This document shows, piece after piece, positions 7,054 to 16,071 of a stretch of 64,000 bases of DNA. The notes below the pieces were generated by a model. The model ran no database searches. It worked only from the letters and a program-made list of their open reading frames with translations, and was not told the origin of the DNA. Each line of letters opens with the position of its first letter. The stretch's first letter is position 1. Made by a program: the position numbers and the translations under genes. Origin of the DNA: a virus; the IMG/VR virus record IMGVR_UViG_3300008448_000001, positions 124,001 through 188,000 of that record, one strand, 5' to 3'.

Positions 7054-9861
7054 ATGTCACTACCTTGGAACTCCGCGCAGAACGTTAACAGCCAACCCGC
7101 CGTATTGAATGCCAAGCAGACAGGGGCGGCTCCCAGCGATTACGCCTTTCTTTACAGCCTCTTCTCTCGAGTTCAAGAGGCTACTTCTGTCGTACAGCAG
7201 TCGATCACAGGTACGGTAGCGGAAGACCCAAAAAAGCTTGCGGTGGTGCAGAACCATACGTTCCAGCAAGACACTCCGCTTCGAATGGGTAAAGTTCTTT
7301 TCGCCATACCTTACTTGCATTGTTATGTTGTGCAGTTGGCGGGTAGGCAAGGCAAATGCATGGCCGTAGCCAGTGGGCACAATGCCATGACGCCCTTAGG
7401 TGTTCGAAGCGGAGAAGTCATTCCGCCGAATTCAAACGTCATTCTGTGGAAACCGAAGAGCTCATTCCTGGCTTATATTATGGGTACAGTGCCCTCGCCG
7501 CTGTGGTCTGACTTTTACAGCCCGGCTGAGATCCTGCAGCAAGGCGGCAACACGGGTATCAAGCAGATTCCGGCTTACGTTAATCTGATCAATTCGTCGA
7601 CGGACGGTTTGGGTGTCAGGGCCCACACAGCCGGAAGGCCTCTAGACGGAACCGTTGGCGAATACGTTCGAATGTCGGAGACAGGTATTGGCTTGCTAAT
7701 TGACTCGTTCCAGGCTTACTTGCGAGTGAACGAAGCGACCGGGCTTTTCCTCAACTATTTCGACGACTACGCCAAGCTTTCCGGCGTTTCGCTCGATGTT
7801 CAATCTTATGCAACGCACGTTTCTCAGCGACTAGACGAGGGTGAAATTTACTCTCGCATCGGGCACGCCATCTACCCTTGGGAAGCTACCGGCATGTACG
7901 GGCCGGATGCCAACTTCACAAGTAGTAATGACCCGGCTAAAGTTCAGCTCGACCGTGATTTTCCGCTCGCCGAGATAGACGTGAACAATCCAGGTCAAAC
8001 CCCGATTCATCGTTTGACCGAGTACGGCGGATACCTGGGACAAGGCTATCAGCGGATGTTGATGCGTCCGTCAAAGACCAGCGGCATTCGAGTTGCGACC
8101 GATGCAGCGTCGAATGTGGATACGGGTCTTTTCCACGAGATGTTGAGCTTGGACGGAAGTTACGGCGTCCGCACTGCTAAGAGTTACTCAATCGTCAAGT
8201 ATCCTGCAATTCCTGTCCCGCAGGAGCTTCGAAAGCCGGAGGACGCGAAAGGCGACGACCTTGCCGAGAATAACAACTACCGTTTCAGTGGAGTATACGG
8301 TAGCGGCGACGAGCACAAGGTTCGAGACTGGGACGATTCGTCTGTAACCGACGTGCCGTCAATTCTCAGGGCTGCGGGCGTGATGGACATGCTATCGCAC
8401 CAGTTCAACTGGAAAGGTACGCATGCCTTTGCTTACCATGCGAAAGATTACCATTACCCGCAGGAAAAGAACGGGGGTAGTGTTCTGGCCGCGGGTGTCG
8501 AGTTTTATCGCGGCAGCATGTCTCAAGCGTACGTGCAGGTAGAACCGAAAAAGCTGGAGATCGACAAGCGATACGGCGACTCAAACTACTACAACACCAT
8601 GTCTTTTTTCCGGCTCGAAGAAGACGGAAGCGTGATCATCGCAGACGGTTTTGGTTCGCAGCTAACCATGACCGGCGGGCAGATCCGGCTGGAGGCAGGT
8701 GGCGACGTAATGATACTGTCCGGGTCCCGTGCAATCACCATGGCCGATGATGTGATTTTGCGTGCCCGATCTAACGTAGACGTGTCCGCAAGTGACAAAG
8801 ACGTCCGCATCAAGGCGGAAAACAACATACAGGTACTGGCCGGGAATGGCGGTTATGGTGGTATCTTGCTAGAAACGAAGGGGCAGGGAACGTCTCAGAA
8901 TTACCAACAAAAGATTGGCGAAGAGGTGCAATCCGCAGGCATCACGTTGTTAGCCAAAGGCTCTGCGGTTAACGCTATTTCGCAAGACAATTACATCCGC
9001 ACCGGTGTCACGAAAGAGGTCGCCGAAGGCTACGGTACGTTTATTGTGGACTGCGGCAGTGGTCGCGGCGATTGTATCAACTACGCCAGACAGCACGTTT
9101 TTGTGAACAGCATAGGACTGGGTATCTACCATAGCGCACCGGGCCAAGGCGAAGCGACCATCAACAAGTCGCACTTCTTCGGCCCGTCTTTTTCAAAGAT
9201 AAACGGCCCAACGGTATTTACTAAGAACGTTGTCATCACCGAGAACGGCGCACTTGGCGTCGAGGGGAGCGTTTACTCGAAGGGCCAGATCTTCGCTCTG
9301 CGAGCCATGGCCTGTTACAAAGGGCGAGTTGGCGACAGCTCGCAGGGAGAGACTCCGACAGCAATTCGGGACTTTATCGACGCGTACGAAGAAGCAGTTC
9401 CTAAATTCAATACCGCCGGACAGACGGCAATACAGTATCTGCAAGAAAGAGTGTGGGCCGAGAACCGTGTAGGTAATAACACGTTCCTGTTGGACGAGGT
9501 CGGATTTTCGTACCGTGACAACAGTCAAAGCGGAAACGCTTACGGGTACGCAGAAGGCAAGTTTTTCTTGCTGGAAACGCGTTGGCAGCAGCTTGATCGG
9601 ATGGGGCTGACGCAGGTCTCGTCTTCGACTTGGCAAGAGAACCCCGTGTTCTACCAAGGAAATAGCCTGTATCCTTGGCCCGGAAAGAAAAACTGGGCTG
9701 GTGACGAGACGTTTTTAGCTTACAGTAACACCGACGATTTTGTGGTTTTTGACAAGGGTGCGAAAGCCGCTAAGGACCGTGACGCGAGTCAAACGGATTA
9801 CGAGTCGCCTGTGTTTAAACCTTGGAAGCAACGTGTCTGCGATGGCAATTACAAACTATAG
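7054..9861 (+). CDS. Large spike-like tail protein with a gp5/VgrG-type beta-helix segment
   Basis: A 935-aa protein with AAGGTGAG before ATG 7054. Residues about 530-610 form a run of short alternating strands (for example GDVMILSGSRAITMADDVIL), in the style of the C-terminal triple-stranded beta-helix of T4 gp5 and VgrG. The N-terminal part (about 60-160) is beta-rich and could be an OB-like domain. The C-terminal 250 residues are alpha/beta and unassigned. No obvious lysozyme motif was found. The position, between tube and tape-measure genes, differs from the common site beside the hub. Membrane-puncturing spike is the best reading; a baseplate scaffold is an alternative. Confidence 0.6.
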   Translation: MSLPWNSAQNVNSQPAVLNAKQTGAAPSDYAFLYSLFSRVQEATSVVQQSITGTVAEDPKKLAVVQNHTFQQDTPLRMGKVLFAIPYLHCYVVQLAGRQGKCMAVASGHNAMTPLGVRSGEVIPPNSNVILWKPKSSFLAYIMGTVPSPLWSDFYSPAEILQQGGNTGIKQIPAYVNLINSSTDGLGVRAHTAGRPLDGTVGEYVRMSETGIGLLIDSFQAYLRVNEATGLFLNYFDDYAKLSGVSLDVQSYATHVSQRLDEGEIYSRIGHAIYPWEATGMYGPDANFTSSNDPAKVQLDRDFPLAEIDVNNPGQTPIHRLTEYGGYLGQGYQRMLMRPSKTSGIRVATDAASNVDTGLFHEMLSLDGSYGVRTAKSYSIVKYPAIPVPQELRKPEDAKGDDLAENNNYRFSGVYGSGDEHKVRDWDDSSVTDVPSILRAAGVMDMLSHQFNWKGTHAFAYHAKDYHYPQEKNGGSVLAAGVEFYRGSMSQAYVQVEPKKLEIDKRYGDSNYYNTMSFFRLEEDGSVIIADGFGSQLTMTGGQIRLEAGGDVMILSGSRAITMADDVILRARSNVDVSASDKDVRIKAENNIQVLAGNGGYGGILLETKGQGTSQNYQQKIGEEVQSAGITLLAKGSAVNAISQDNYIRTGVTKEVAEGYGTFIVDCGSGRGDCINYARQHVFVNSIGLGIYHSAPGQGEATINKSHFFGPSFSKINGPTVFTKNVVITENGALGVEGSVYSKGQIFALRAMACYKGRVGDSSQGETPTAIRDFIDAYEEAVPKFNTAGQTAIQYLQERVWAENRVGNNTFLLDEVGFSYRDNSQSGNAYGYAEGKFFLLETRWQQLDRMGLTQVSSSTWQENPVFYQGNSLYPWPGKKNWAGDETFLAYSNTDDFVVFDKGAKAAKDRDASQTDYESPVFKPWKQRVCDGNYKL

Positions 9862-9869
9862 GACCGAAC

Positions 9870-10739
9870 ATGAGTAATAGTTTTGAGGCGGAAAAAGAAC
9901 TACTGGCTGCGGTAGCCAAGTCGCAGGGAATTACTGTCGAACAGCTGCTTGAGCAGCAAGGTAAGACCGTTGCGAAGCCGACAAGCGAAGATTCGACGGT
10001 TGTTTTCAGCGAGGTTCCCTCGCCGATCGCGGAGACAGCCACGTTGGCACCGGCAGATCCCACCGTCACTTTCGTGCCAAATCTCCCGGACTTGGCACCG
10101 CCGCCGCCGGCTGCCGTAGAAGAAAGCGTTTCGGAAACCTCGGCGGCCTCCGTCGCACCTATCTGTACGCATTGCGGCTGGGATCAGCGACGCCCTCCGC
10201 TTGATCCGCCTGACAAGCAGGACAAACTGGTTTTCCTCGCAACCGTACTCGGACAAAAGGTTTTCACCAAGGACTACAGCACGCTTGGCGGCAAACTGAA
10301 AATGTCTTTTCGCGGTCTGACAGTGCAAGAGCTTGACGCCCTGTACACTTCGGCCTACCGGGAGCAGCGAGCGGGACGCATTGAATCCACACAAGAGTAT
10401 TACGACTATCTGAATCGGCAGCGTCTTTTCCTGCAGCTTCAAACTTTAAATGCTTCGGCTAGCGCGATGCATTTTGTGCTTCCAGACGGCTTGTCGAAAA
10501 AAACAAACAAGCTGTGCGGAATAGATTGGGAAGATTTCTTGAAGGACAAGGCGGAATACGACGCGGAGGATGAACTGATTCCGCAGATTGAAGCATACGT
10601 GCTTAAGGAAGTCTTGTGCACTGAGCATTTGCAACGAATTGTTTCCCACTACTGCGCTAAGTTCAATCAGCTGGTGGCCAAGTTGGAGGTTTGCATAGAC
10701 GACGAAAATTTTTGGAAAGAGACCGCGACGCCGCTCTAA
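9870..10739 (+). CDS. Tail assembly chaperone, G-like (0-frame product)
   Basis: A 289-aa protein with GGA (9861-9863) before ATG 9870. It lies directly upstream of the tape measure and overlaps a -1 frame reading frame, the classic place of lambda gpG. Residues about 30-95 are a Pro/Ala/Thr/Val-rich linker, followed by a CTHCGW motif (around residue 98) and a helical C-terminal domain. A slippery heptamer AAATTTT near the 3' end (10706-10712) would allow a minority of ribosomes to shift -1 and make a longer G-T fusion. The chaperone would coat the tape-measure protein during tail assembly. The call rests mainly on gene order plus the frameshift site. Confidence 0.75.
   Translation: MSNSFEAEKELLAAVAKSQGITVEQLLEQQGKTVAKPTSEDSTVVFSEVPSPIAETATLAPADPTVTFVPNLPDLAPPPPAAVEESVSETSAASVAPICTHCGWDQRRPPLDPPDKQDKLVFLATVLGQKVFTKDYSTLGGKLKMSFRGLTVQELDALYTSAYREQRAGRIESTQEYYDYLNRQRLFLQLQTLNASASAMHFVLPDGLSKKTNKLCGIDWEDFLKDKAEYDAEDELIPQIEAYVLKEVLCTEHLQRIVSHYCAKFNQLVAKLEVCIDDENFWKETATPL
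10706..10712 (+). promoter_or_regulatory. Programmed -1 frameshift site, slippery heptamer A AAT TTT
   Basis: In the G reading frame the codons are GAA AAT TTT TGG. The heptamer A-AAT-TTT fits the X XXY YYZ rule exactly, so both tRNAs can re-pair on AAA TTT after slipping back one base. The new frame continues AAA TTT TTG GAA and stays open to 11239. The 0-frame stop lies 25 bases beyond the heptamer (10737). This is the expected design for tail chaperone G/G-T pairs. Confidence 0.85.
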
Positions 10740-11239
10740 CGCTAAAGGCTGCCATGCGTGGTGCGTTGGACTTTTCGCAGGCTAACGTAAAAGATCACGG
10801 GTGGTGGCTTAAATGGCGTTACGTCACACGGTCTCTTGCAGCTGAAGAGCACACAGAGCTGGTTGGTAACTTGTACAGTCTAAGCCTGGCACTGTTGTCC
10901 AACTCGAGAATAGACACGGCGGCACAGCACAAGAGTACGCTTGAGCGGTACAGCACGTTGCGGGAAAGCAAGCAACCTTGGGCGGCAGCTTTGGAGTCGC
11001 AATATTTACGCAGCGAAGCCGACGAGTATGCTGTACAATGGGAAAAACTCACCGGGTGGAAACCGAACGACGCGGAGGCCTTGGCAAAGTGGGAAGAGGA
11101 AATTCGAAACGCTACGAGCGGCAAACGCGAAGAAAGAGAGCGGCAGGCAAGACAAGAGCAGAATCGGCTTGACACCTTCCACGCAGCTGTCGAAGAGATA
11201 CGTAAAAAGCGCTTAAAGCAGCAAGGACGCCGCCGATGA
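10706..11239 (+). CDS. Tail assembly chaperone T extension (-1 frame of the G-T fusion)
   Basis: This -1 frame (open from 10691) lacks a good start at its 5' end. It is best read as the C-terminal part of a G-T fusion of about 455 residues made by slippage at 10706-10712. An ATG at 10754 with AAAGG upstream could also start it independently. The product is helical and strongly charged, ending in a Lys/Arg/Gln-rich coil (EERERQARQEQNRLD). That suits a domain that binds the tape measure, whose gene starts in an ATGA overlap with this stop. In lambda, gpT is translated only as gpGT. Confidence 0.8.
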   Translation, partial: KFLERDRDAALTLKAAMRGALDFSQANVKDHGWWLKWRYVTRSLAAEEHTELVGNLYSLSLALLSNSRIDTAAQHKSTLERYSTLRESKQPWAAALESQYLRSEADEYAVQWEKLTGWKPNDAEALAKWEEEIRNATSGKREERERQARQEQNRLDTFHAAVEEIRKKRLKQQGRRR

Positions 11240-14200
11240 ACTACATGAACGACCCGAACATCCAGCTGTATTTGATGCAGCAGACCGGGTACTCCGGTTT
11301 CCCGGGTTTGGGTATGCCCGGACCCGGTGGAAACAACTTAGCCGCTACTGCAAACATGCACGGTCCGGCAGTTTTCGGTGCCGGTAGTGTAGACACCTCG
11401 CCTTTAGCGCCTTTCGGTCTCCACAACTACGGTCTTCCGGGGCAGTTATTAGGCGCCGCAGGCAACATATACCTGTCTCAACGCCTGCAACAAGCCGGTT
11501 TAATTTCGACCGGAAACGCGGCGTCTATGCAGCAAGCAATCGACGCAAGACAGATGCAAGCCACACAGCTTCAGGTAATGAACGGGGTCGCAAGCCAGGA
11601 TGCGGCTAACATCTACCAGTTTTTCCGGGGAAGCGCGGCAATCGCCGGGGTTCCGATGACATCTAGTCAGCGGTTTGCGGCACAGCAGATGGCGGGAAAC
11701 ATTGCCCAGCAAAGCCCGATGATTTCGATGCTTGTGCCCGGCGGATCCGAATTTCTGGACATGATGTCGGGTCCGTCCGGCAGCGTGCAGGCTATGGCGT
11801 CGCAGATGATGGAAGCCAACAGGTACCGCATCGACCCGGTCACGGGAAAGTACGGCTTAGGTGCGGATGCTAACACCGGACTCATTAAAAACGTTTTTAG
11901 CAACATGTTTGCCGCCGACAACATTCCTAGGATGCAAGGTCTGCGGGCTGGCGACGTAGGGCAAATTTATCGCACGTTGTCCGCAGAGGGATTGGCCGGT
12001 CCGACAACAAGTCTTCGAAACCGCACGCTTGACGCTATCGAAGCTGCAAGGCAAACGGGCGTCAGCGCGGAGGACCTGGCCAACGGTACCGGTATAAGTG
12101 CGGAAGCCCTTTCCGGTAACTTGAACGGGCTAAGCAACGCACAACTTGGACAGTTGCGTAAAAACTCTTCCGTGCAGGAGCAACTCACGAAGGCTGACGC
12201 GCAGCAGATCTCCAGTCAGCTTCAGGAATACGTGGGTGCAATCTCGGCTATGCGGGAAGTGTTTGGTGAAGCCGGAAACCCCAATGCACCCGTGCCACAG
12301 CTTATAGGCGCATTGAAAGCGTTGACCGGTGGCCAGATGCAGAAGTTCGACCCCGCGTCGCTTGCGAATATGGTTCGAGACATGCAGGCCATGAGCCAAA
12401 TGTCGGGCAAGAGCGTGGATCAGCTTTTGGCAATGAGCCAAACCGCTAACTCAATGAACACGACGATGCTCGGATCGCACGCAGCTAATTTCAATCCTGC
12501 AACGATGGCCGCGGGCGTGGCAGGCGGTATGGCTTTCTCTCAGGCCGGAGGCGCTACGGGATTCGGTGCGCTTAATCGACAACAAGCAGAACAGGCCACG
12601 ATGAGTTTGTTCAGTCGCGGCCTAGGCTCTGAAACGGCGCAAGCCATGGGTGCCTTGTTGCGTGTACGGCAGGCTGGTGGCTTTTCAAACAACGCCGCCG
12701 GGCAACAGCTTCAGGCGATTATGAACGCGGCGGCTGCTGGCGAGGACACGTACACCTTCAACGGAACCACTCACAACATGCCGACTAAACTTACCGAGTT
12801 TAGGTCTTTGGCAGCCGCAGGTGGTCTGGCAGGAGGCGATGCAAACACCTTTAACATGATGCTCACCGACACCACTGCGAACATGCGAGCGCTGGCGGAA
12901 AACCCGGAAATGCAACAGGTGGCTTTTCAGCAACAACGCCGTGAAATCAACCAGAAACTTAATCAAGTCATGGGCTTCAGGCTCAGCGGCGAAACGATTT
13001 TAAGGACGGGCATTCCCGATAATGCACAAAGGGCAGATGCTTCTCGTGCAATAAGTGCCGCCGGGCTTGACGCGTTAAACACGCTTTCTCCGGCTGAAAT
13101 GCAGAACCCGGAATTGCGAATAGGTGCCATGGCAGAGGCTATTCGCGCGGAAGCTGCAACCTACAACGTTACGATGTCGGACGAGCAGGCTCGAGCCGTT
13201 GCTGCGGGGCAATTTGGGCAAGCGGAACAGACGGTAAAAGGCTACGGCTTTGAGTCTTTTACGGCTTACTCGCAAGTTCACGGAAGCCAGGTTTCACAGG
13301 CACGCAATGCGGCGCAGCAAGCTGCGGCTGTGCGAAGCTCGGTAAATGAATCCATGGCTAAGATGCAGGGTGTCGGCGGTGTGCAGGGTCGTATCGGCTC
13401 CGCCATCATGCGTCAAGCCGATCGAGCAGCGGGCGGTCAGCCCGTTAACATGGATACGTTGCTACAGGATGTATTCGGCGGTGCCTTTTTGCCGGAGCAG
13501 CAGCAAATAAGCGGACCGCTTGCGCGGGTGCAAGCTGCGTACGAGAAGGCGCGAGCGTTAGAGGCGCAATTCGCTGAGGCTTCAACGCCCGAGGAGCGAC
13601 AACGTTTGCAAGAAGAAGCGAAACAAATAAAGACCGAACTCGATACGGCGATCGAGGAAGCCGGAAGCGCTATCGAGGTCAGCGGGCTGGGTGCTGCACA
13701 AAACTTGGCCAAGTTGACACTTGGGAATTACGACGAAGACGCCAAGAAGCTTGGCATGACGCCTGAGCAATACCTGGAAGCCGTCAAGTCCGGGAAAATG
13801 CCTTCATCACTTTTGGCGATCTCGGACAAAGAAGTTCTAGCCAAAGCCAAAAACGCAGAATCGATTATTTCTTCAACGGATCGCGATATCTCGCGTTTCG
13901 ATGCTGACCTGCAATCGAAAGACCCGGAAGTCCGACGGCGAGCGTCAGCTTCGGTTGCTGCTATCAGGGCTAAACGTGAAGTTGCTTTACGCGACAGGAA
14001 TGCCGGTATGCTGGCCATGGGTTTGACTCCGGGCGATCCGAAAGACGAGGCCGAGTATAAGAAACAGCTGGCTAATCAAGGCTCGATCGGCTTACTCGAA
14101 AGGCGAGCTAAAGACTACGAGGCGGGTCGAGAAGCGTTGCGGTCTCAAGGCCTCAGCGAGAAAGAAATCGACAACAAGATAGAAGAGTCCGTGAAGCTGG

Positions 14201-14760
14201 AGCAGACGGCAAGGGACAACGAAGCCGAAGCGCAAGCCAGGGTTTTGCCTACCGAAGAGCTGAACACGCTGGCTGACGCCTTCGGATTAGAGGCAGCGGA
14301 CGATCGCAAAGGTTTTGCCGAAAAGCTGAAAACGGAAGAAGGCGACTCGTCTGCAAATCAAAAAATGCTGGCGACCGTGCTTAAAAGGCTGGACAAAAAC
14401 AAGAACGTAGACGGTGCTAACGCAATTGAAAAGCTGGATTCTTTAACGGACAAGTATGCGGAAGCGAAAGGTGATCCCGAGAAACTTAAGCAGTTGGCTA
14501 AGTCTTACAACATGTCGGTCGGAGATTTGAACAAAATGATGCAGCAGACGGAGTTCTTGGGTATGCGGGAGGAAACCGGGACTTACACACAGGAAAAGCT
14601 TGCAAAGGAAATGTCTGCGGTTGCGGGACGAGATATCGCAGCGGAGACGGCGAGTGAAAGTGCTTCCACTCAGCATATTTCCGGCGAAATTCGAGTTACG
14701 GGTGACGTAGTAAACGGTACCGGTACGCTGCAAGGTGTTACAACCTCTCTGGGGAGCTAA
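11236..14760 (+). CDS. Tape measure protein
   Basis: A 1174-aa protein starting at ATGA overlap with the chaperone. It is almost entirely Ala/Gln/Met/Leu-rich predicted helix, with coiled-coil heptads in the second half (about 770-1130), a glycine-rich N-terminus and a beta-prone C-terminal tail (HISGEIRVTGDVVNGTGTL). Length, composition and location after the G/G-T pair identify it. Using the usual rule of about 1.5 angstrom of tail per residue, the tail would be roughly 175 nm, a long myovirus tail. No lysozyme or peptidase motif was noticed inside it. Confidence 0.9.
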   Translation: MNYMNDPNIQLYLMQQTGYSGFPGLGMPGPGGNNLAATANMHGPAVFGAGSVDTSPLAPFGLHNYGLPGQLLGAAGNIYLSQRLQQAGLISTGNAASMQQAIDARQMQATQLQVMNGVASQDAANIYQFFRGSAAIAGVPMTSSQRFAAQQMAGNIAQQSPMISMLVPGGSEFLDMMSGPSGSVQAMASQMMEANRYRIDPVTGKYGLGADANTGLIKNVFSNMFAADNIPRMQGLRAGDVGQIYRTLSAEGLAGPTTSLRNRTLDAIEAARQTGVSAEDLANGTGISAEALSGNLNGLSNAQLGQLRKNSSVQEQLTKADAQQISSQLQEYVGAISAMREVFGEAGNPNAPVPQLIGALKALTGGQMQKFDPASLANMVRDMQAMSQMSGKSVDQLLAMSQTANSMNTTMLGSHAANFNPATMAAGVAGGMAFSQAGGATGFGALNRQQAEQATMSLFSRGLGSETAQAMGALLRVRQAGGFSNNAAGQQLQAIMNAAAAGEDTYTFNGTTHNMPTKLTEFRSLAAAGGLAGGDANTFNMMLTDTTANMRALAENPEMQQVAFQQQRREINQKLNQVMGFRLSGETILRTGIPDNAQRADASRAISAAGLDALNTLSPAEMQNPELRIGAMAEAIRAEAATYNVTMSDEQARAVAAGQFGQAEQTVKGYGFESFTAYSQVHGSQVSQARNAAQQAAAVRSSVNESMAKMQGVGGVQGRIGSAIMRQADRAAGGQPVNMDTLLQDVFGGAFLPEQQQISGPLARVQAAYEKARALEAQFAEASTPEERQRLQEEAKQIKTELDTAIEEAGSAIEVSGLGAAQNLAKLTLGNYDEDAKKLGMTPEQYLEAVKSGKMPSSLLAISDKEVLAKAKNAESIISSTDRDISRFDADLQSKDPEVRRRASASVAAIRAKREVALRDRNAGMLAMGLTPGDPKDEAEYKKQLANQGSIGLLERRAKDYEAGREALRSQGLSEKEIDNKIEESVKLEQTARDNEAEAQARVLPTEELNTLADAFGLEAADDRKGFAEKLKTEEGDSSANQKMLATVLKRLDKNKNVDGANAIEKLDSLTDKYAEAKGDPEKLKQLAKSYNMSVGDLNKMMQQTEFLGMREETGTYTQEKLAKEMSAVAGRDIAAETASESASTQHISGEIRVTGDVVNGTGTLQGVTTSLGS

Positions 14761-14764
14761 CCGT

Positions 14765-15280
14765 ATGCCGTTAATATTTGCACAAAACACAGGTCGAGTC
14801 GCGGCTATCAACGATGCAGTGGCGGCGGGATCCCTTTCGCTTGTTTCGCTGGTAGGAGACACTCGCGTAAACTACCAGGTACACAACAGCATCTTCACTA
14901 GAGTAGGCGTCTCTGCTGGCGGTAACTTTCAATTCTTGCACTCGATCGCTAACGACGTGTTCATGTACGTGTTTGGCGATCGCATGGGGCAAGTTGTGCT
15001 GGATGGCATAAGCTTTGCAAACAAATGCGAGGTGAACGGTGGTACTGTTGCGCAGTTTAATCCAGGGCAGCAAAGCTTCAAACACGGCATCGAGGAGATG
15101 CTGAACTGGTACGAGAAAAACAGACTATCGGCTAGAAAAGACCCGGTTTTTGTGACGGTTGGCAGAAGCAAGGCTTTCGCTGGGTTTATCACAGCCATAT
15201 CGAGCAACGTGCAGGACCCGGTACACAGAACAGTTAATTTCCAACTTACTGTATCCCTTTTACCCGATTCGGTTTTCTAA
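14765..15280 (+). CDS. Putative distal tail/baseplate protein downstream of the tape measure
   Basis: A 171-aa protein, ATG 14765 four bases after the tape-measure stop. The pattern is beta-rich (SLVSLVGDTRVNYQVHNS, VNFQLTVSLLP), resembling small tail-tip or tail-hub adaptor proteins that follow tape measures. Its stop overlaps the next start as TAATG. There is no catalytic motif. The baseplate/hub-adaptor role is inferred from order and fold impression. Confidence 0.6.
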   Translation: MPLIFAQNTGRVAAINDAVAAGSLSLVSLVGDTRVNYQVHNSIFTRVGVSAGGNFQFLHSIANDVFMYVFGDRMGQVVLDGISFANKCEVNGGTVAQFNPGQQSFKHGIEEMLNWYEKNRLSARKDPVFVTVGRSKAFAGFITAISSNVQDPVHRTVNFQLTVSLLPDSVF

Positions 15281-16071
15281 TGTACAACCACGCAAGAACT
15301 TTGCTGTTGAACCAATCCGGAGAAGGCGGTTCACAGCTCATTTATCCGGGCGATGAACTTATTCCCGAGGATTTTAGACCTGTAAAGCTGCCGACTTATC
15401 TGCAAGTTGTGCGGTCTATATTGTTTGGCATCAGCCCGGACCGCGTCATGTTGAACTACCGAAGCTGTCAATTTTTACGATTGATCCAGTCAACGGAGCT
15501 GCAGTCGCACATCGCAGAATTAGACAAACGAATCACGTACAGCCCTTTCGATTCGCGGCTGTTGGCGACGGAACTGTTCCAGCCCTCAGCGGTTGCAAGC
15601 CAGCCTGTCGAAGATGCTGCTATCTATATTAACGGAAGCGATCTGTCTCCGGACGCCTCAGGTCGGTGCGAGTATTCTTATCTTGTCTCGGTCTTAAGTG
15701 GCGACCTCGTTGTACAGCGTACAGTTTCTCCGGAAGCGAACACTATTACGTCGTTGACATTTACAGCCGGTCTAAGTCAGGAGGTCGAGCTGCCGTACTC
15801 GGCTTATCGGGTTCGCGTAAACGAACTTTCTGAAGGTTGCACGTGGCGGGTTCAAGGGTACTACCGTCCGTCGCGATCTCTGTCGGAAATCGACGAAAGC
15901 CTGCGAAGTATAGGCCAAGAAAACGTTTTACAGTTGTTTGGAGAATCTCCGGCAGAGCCGTACATGACCTTTTACAACTGCTGGCAGAAGCATCCTGAAT
16001 TTGCCTACCGGCTGGGCGGTATTTTGTTGGCGCACATTTACCGAACAGAGGAAACGCGTAATGGTGGGTAA
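15280..16071 (+). CDS. Putative baseplate protein
   Basis: A 263-aa protein in a TAATG overlap with the preceding gene and overlapping the hub gene by 11 bases. The N-terminal third is helical (PTYLQVVRSILFGISPD). The centre is a beta domain with a clear AAIYINGSDLSPDASG strand-turn pattern like a carbohydrate-binding or Ig module. The C-terminus is helical. Family not recognised. It is sandwiched between the tape measure and hub genes, so a baseplate role is likely. Confidence 0.55.
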   Translation: MYNHARTLLLNQSGEGGSQLIYPGDELIPEDFRPVKLPTYLQVVRSILFGISPDRVMLNYRSCQFLRLIQSTELQSHIAELDKRITYSPFDSRLLATELFQPSAVASQPVEDAAIYINGSDLSPDASGRCEYSYLVSVLSGDLVVQRTVSPEANTITSLTFTAGLSQEVELPYSAYRVRVNELSEGCTWRVQGYYRPSRSLSEIDESLRSIGQENVLQLFGESPAEPYMTFYNCWQKHPEFAYRLGGILLAHIYRTEETRNGG

